A stretch of 6,894 nt of DNA from Bacteroidota bacterium (lineage in GTDB: Bacteria; Bacteroidota; Bacteroidia; Bacteroidales; UBA1402), in assembly GCA_030706285.1 (NCBI GenBank), contig JAUZOU010000162.1, positions 1 to 6,894 on the forward strand, in the 5' to 3' direction. The position numbers and the translations under genes are program-made. Positions 5,462-6,894 of this stretch are shown piece by piece. Each line of letters begins with the position of its first letter. The first letter of the stretch is position 1. The notes beneath the pieces were generated by a model, which was not told where the DNA came from, did no database searches, and was given only the letters and a program-made list of their open reading frames with translations.

Positions 5462-6583
5462 ATGAAACAGCTAATCAATCCATTTATTACGGCGGGTTAT
5501 GTCTCAGCGGAATACTTCTGCGATCGTGAGACTGAGAGCACTGATCTGATAAATCAGATTACAAATGGCAATAATCTGGCATTGATATCACCGCGCAGAA
5601 TGGGGAAAACTGGGCTTATCATGCACTGTTTTGCCAATAATAAGATTAGATCATCATATTACACGTTTTTTGTAGATATCTATGCTACAAAGTCATTAAG
5701 AGACTTCGTCCTCTCTTTGAGTAGGGTAATTCTGGAACAACTTAAACCATTCGGTAGAAGAGCCATTGAAATGTTTGTGAATTGTGTCAGGACTTTGCAG
5801 GCAGGTATCTCATTTGATGTGATGGGTAATCCATCCTTTAATGTTCAGTTGGGCGATTTACAGGATACCCAAACGACTCTGGAGGAGATTTTCAACTATC
5901 TTGATGCAGCTGATAAGCCTTGTATAGTGGCAATCGATGAATTCCAACAAATAGCTTCCTATCCGGAGAAAAACCTCGAAGCACTGCTCAGAACACATAT
6001 CCAGCACTGCAATAATGCTCGATTTATCTTTGCCGGCAGTCAACGGCACATTATGGGCAATATGTTTCTCAGTCCGTCCCGTCCGTTCTATCAGAGTGTT
6101 TCCATGCTTTATTTGGAGTCTATTTCGCTGGAAAAATATGTAGAATTTGCAGTATCTCATTTCAAGAAAGCAGGCAAAACAGTTTCAGAAGAGATTGTAG
6201 CCGAGGTTTACAATCGTTTCGATGGCACTACATGGTATATTCAGAAATTGCTGAATACGCTGTTTATGATGACCGAAGAAGGCGGCGTATGCACTCGGGA
6301 TATGATAGACTCTGCATTGGAAAGCATCATAGCGAGCTATCGTTATAACTATGAGGAAACTATATTCCGTCTGCCGGAAAAGCAAAAAGAGTTGCTGATT
6401 ACCATTGCCAAAGAGGGGAAAGCCAAAGCAATTACCGGTAGCCGGTATGTCAAGAAATACCGCCTTACCTCTGCAAGTTCGGTCCAGGCTGCTTTGAAAG
6501 GATTATTGGAGAAAGATTTTATAACCACGGAGCAAGGAACATATTCCGTTTACGACAAATTCTTTGCCTTGTGGTTAATCTGA
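5462..6583 (+). CDS. archaeal-type ATPase family protein (COG1672 type) with C-terminal winged helix (gene 4)
   Basis: This encodes a 373-residue STAND/AAA-like ATPase of the archaeal ATPase family, common in Bacteroidetes and of unknown cellular role. The N-terminus INPFITAGYVSAEYFCDRE is typical, placing a 'DR(E)' before the P-loop. Walker A is SPRRMGKT at 43-50; the first Gly of the consensus is Ser, as is usual in this group. Walker B is VAIDEFQQI at 156-164 (D159, E160). Sensor-1-like FIFAGSQRHIM is at 188-198. The C-terminal part, about 300-373 (LPEKQKELLITIAKEG to VYDKFFALWLI), is a winged-helix-like region that usually ends with VYD.F...WL. The start is ATG 5462 because the promoter overlaps the only upstream alternative. 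There is no PD-(D/E)XK-like domain, unlike the three other ATPases. The length is normal. It converges with the histidine kinase gene. Confidence 0.9.
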   Translation: MKQLINPFITAGYVSAEYFCDRETESTDLINQITNGNNLALISPRRMGKTGLIMHCFANNKIRSSYYTFFVDIYATKSLRDFVLSLSRVILEQLKPFGRRAIEMFVNCVRTLQAGISFDVMGNPSFNVQLGDLQDTQTTLEEIFNYLDAADKPCIVAIDEFQQIASYPEKNLEALLRTHIQHCNNARFIFAGSQRHIMGNMFLSPSRPFYQSVSMLYLESISLEKYVEFAVSHFKKAGKTVSEEIVAEVYNRFDGTTWYIQKLLNTLFMMTEEGGVCTRDMIDSALESIIASYRYNYEETIFRLPEKQKELLITIAKEGKAKAITGSRYVKKYRLTSASSVQAALKGLLEKDFITTEQGTYSVYDKFFALWLI

Positions 6584-6634
6584 TAAATATGGCTTGTATA
6601 TGGGAATCTGATATTTAAAAAATCATGACCCAGA

Positions 6635-6662
6635 AATTGATTGTCATAGACAAATAACAATT
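6635..6662. terminator. possible two-tier hairpin between convergent genes
   Basis: AATTG-A-TTGTC-ATA-GACAA-ATAA-CAATT forms an inner perfect 5-bp stem with a 3-nt loop and an outer 5-bp stem. It lies between the stop of gene 4 (6583) and the stop of the opposite-strand kinase (6718), where a two-way terminator is expected. The stems are AT-rich and no T-run follows, so this is weak. Confidence 0.3.
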
Positions 6663-6717
6663 AGGTCTTATGACACCCGTAAATCAAAATAGTAACAATT
6701 TGCTAAAAACACACAAG

Positions 6718-6894
6718 CTACTTCCATAGCTCTATCACGTGCCTGCCATTTTTAAACGAATAGGCAATCTGCAATCCGCTGGTTTCGACGATGCTCTTGA
6801 CAAGGGCAAGTCCCAAGCCAAGATGTTCAGGTGAATTCGTTCCTTTTTTAAACCGGTTGAACAATAAATCGGTGGAACAGGTGGGCGCTTCTCC
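6718..6894 (-). CDS. sensor histidine kinase, C-terminal end (partial; cut by window edge)
   Basis: The last 58 codons of a gene entering from the right edge read on the minus strand and end with TAG at 6718-6720. LFNRFKKG matches the F box and LGLGLALVKSIVE the G2 box of the HATPase_c domain. SGLQIAYSFKNGRHVIELWK forms the closing strands, so the protein ends directly after the ATP-binding domain, with no receiver or other domain behind it. Such kinases are membrane sensors that phosphorylate a partner response regulator, whose gene is probably outside the window. The sensor part and the phospho-accepting His are also outside, so the signal is unknown. It converges with gene 4 across 134 bp of non-coding DNA. 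Confidence 0.87.
   Translation of the reverse strand, partial: GEAPTCSTDLLFNRFKKGTNSPEHLGLGLALVKSIVETSGLQIAYSFKNGRHVIELWK

Overview
The window looks like an accessory stretch of a Bacteroidales genome (Bacteroides, Parabacteroides, Prevotella or Porphyromonas type; I cannot say which). The evidence is the Bacteroidetes-type promoter signature (-7 element TAnnTTTG, seen exactly as TATCTTTG three times), the absence of clear Shine-Dalgarno sequences, the ATPase families present, and fragments that resemble families common in this group (DUF4248, AlbA_2-type proteins beginning 'PLSTIQEL', and WbuC-type cupins).

Layout: four full-length P-loop ATPase genes lie in a row on the + strand, each apparently with its own promoter. 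Genes 1 (46-1311) and 3 (3097-4359) are paralogues from one clade of the AAA/DUF4143 family (COG1373 type). Gene 2 (1476-2726) is a more distant DUF4143 ATPase. Gene 4 (5462-6583) belongs to a different group, the archaeal-type ATPase family (COG1672 type). The three DUF4143 proteins keep their Walker motifs and a C-terminal D...E-x-K triad of the PD-(D/E)XK nuclease-like fold. Gene 4 has no such domain. On the opposite strand at the right edge lies the C-terminal end of a sensor histidine kinase (6718-6894).

The spaces between the ATPases hold broken pieces of unrelated genes. These are the C-terminal half of a DUF4248-like gene beginning exactly at the stop codon of gene 2 (2725-2853); a WbuC-type cupin that has lost its N-terminus, one metal-ligand histidine and one base (4391-4683); an unrecognised, apparently decayed stretch (4684-5292); and the first ~30 codons of an AlbA_2-type gene that stop where the promoter region of gene 4 begins (5295-5414).

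The main hypothesis is that the ATPase genes behave as units running from promoter to stop codon that land in or recombine with other genes, leaving fragments at their edges. Regulatory structures also differ between them. A 23-bp tandem repeat (2991-3051) and a 15-bp palindrome (1411-1425) occupy the -33 regions of genes 3 and 2, while gene 4 has a textbook Bacteroides promoter. No operon, RNA gene, CRISPR array or transposase was found. What the ATPases do in the cell is not established by the sequence.
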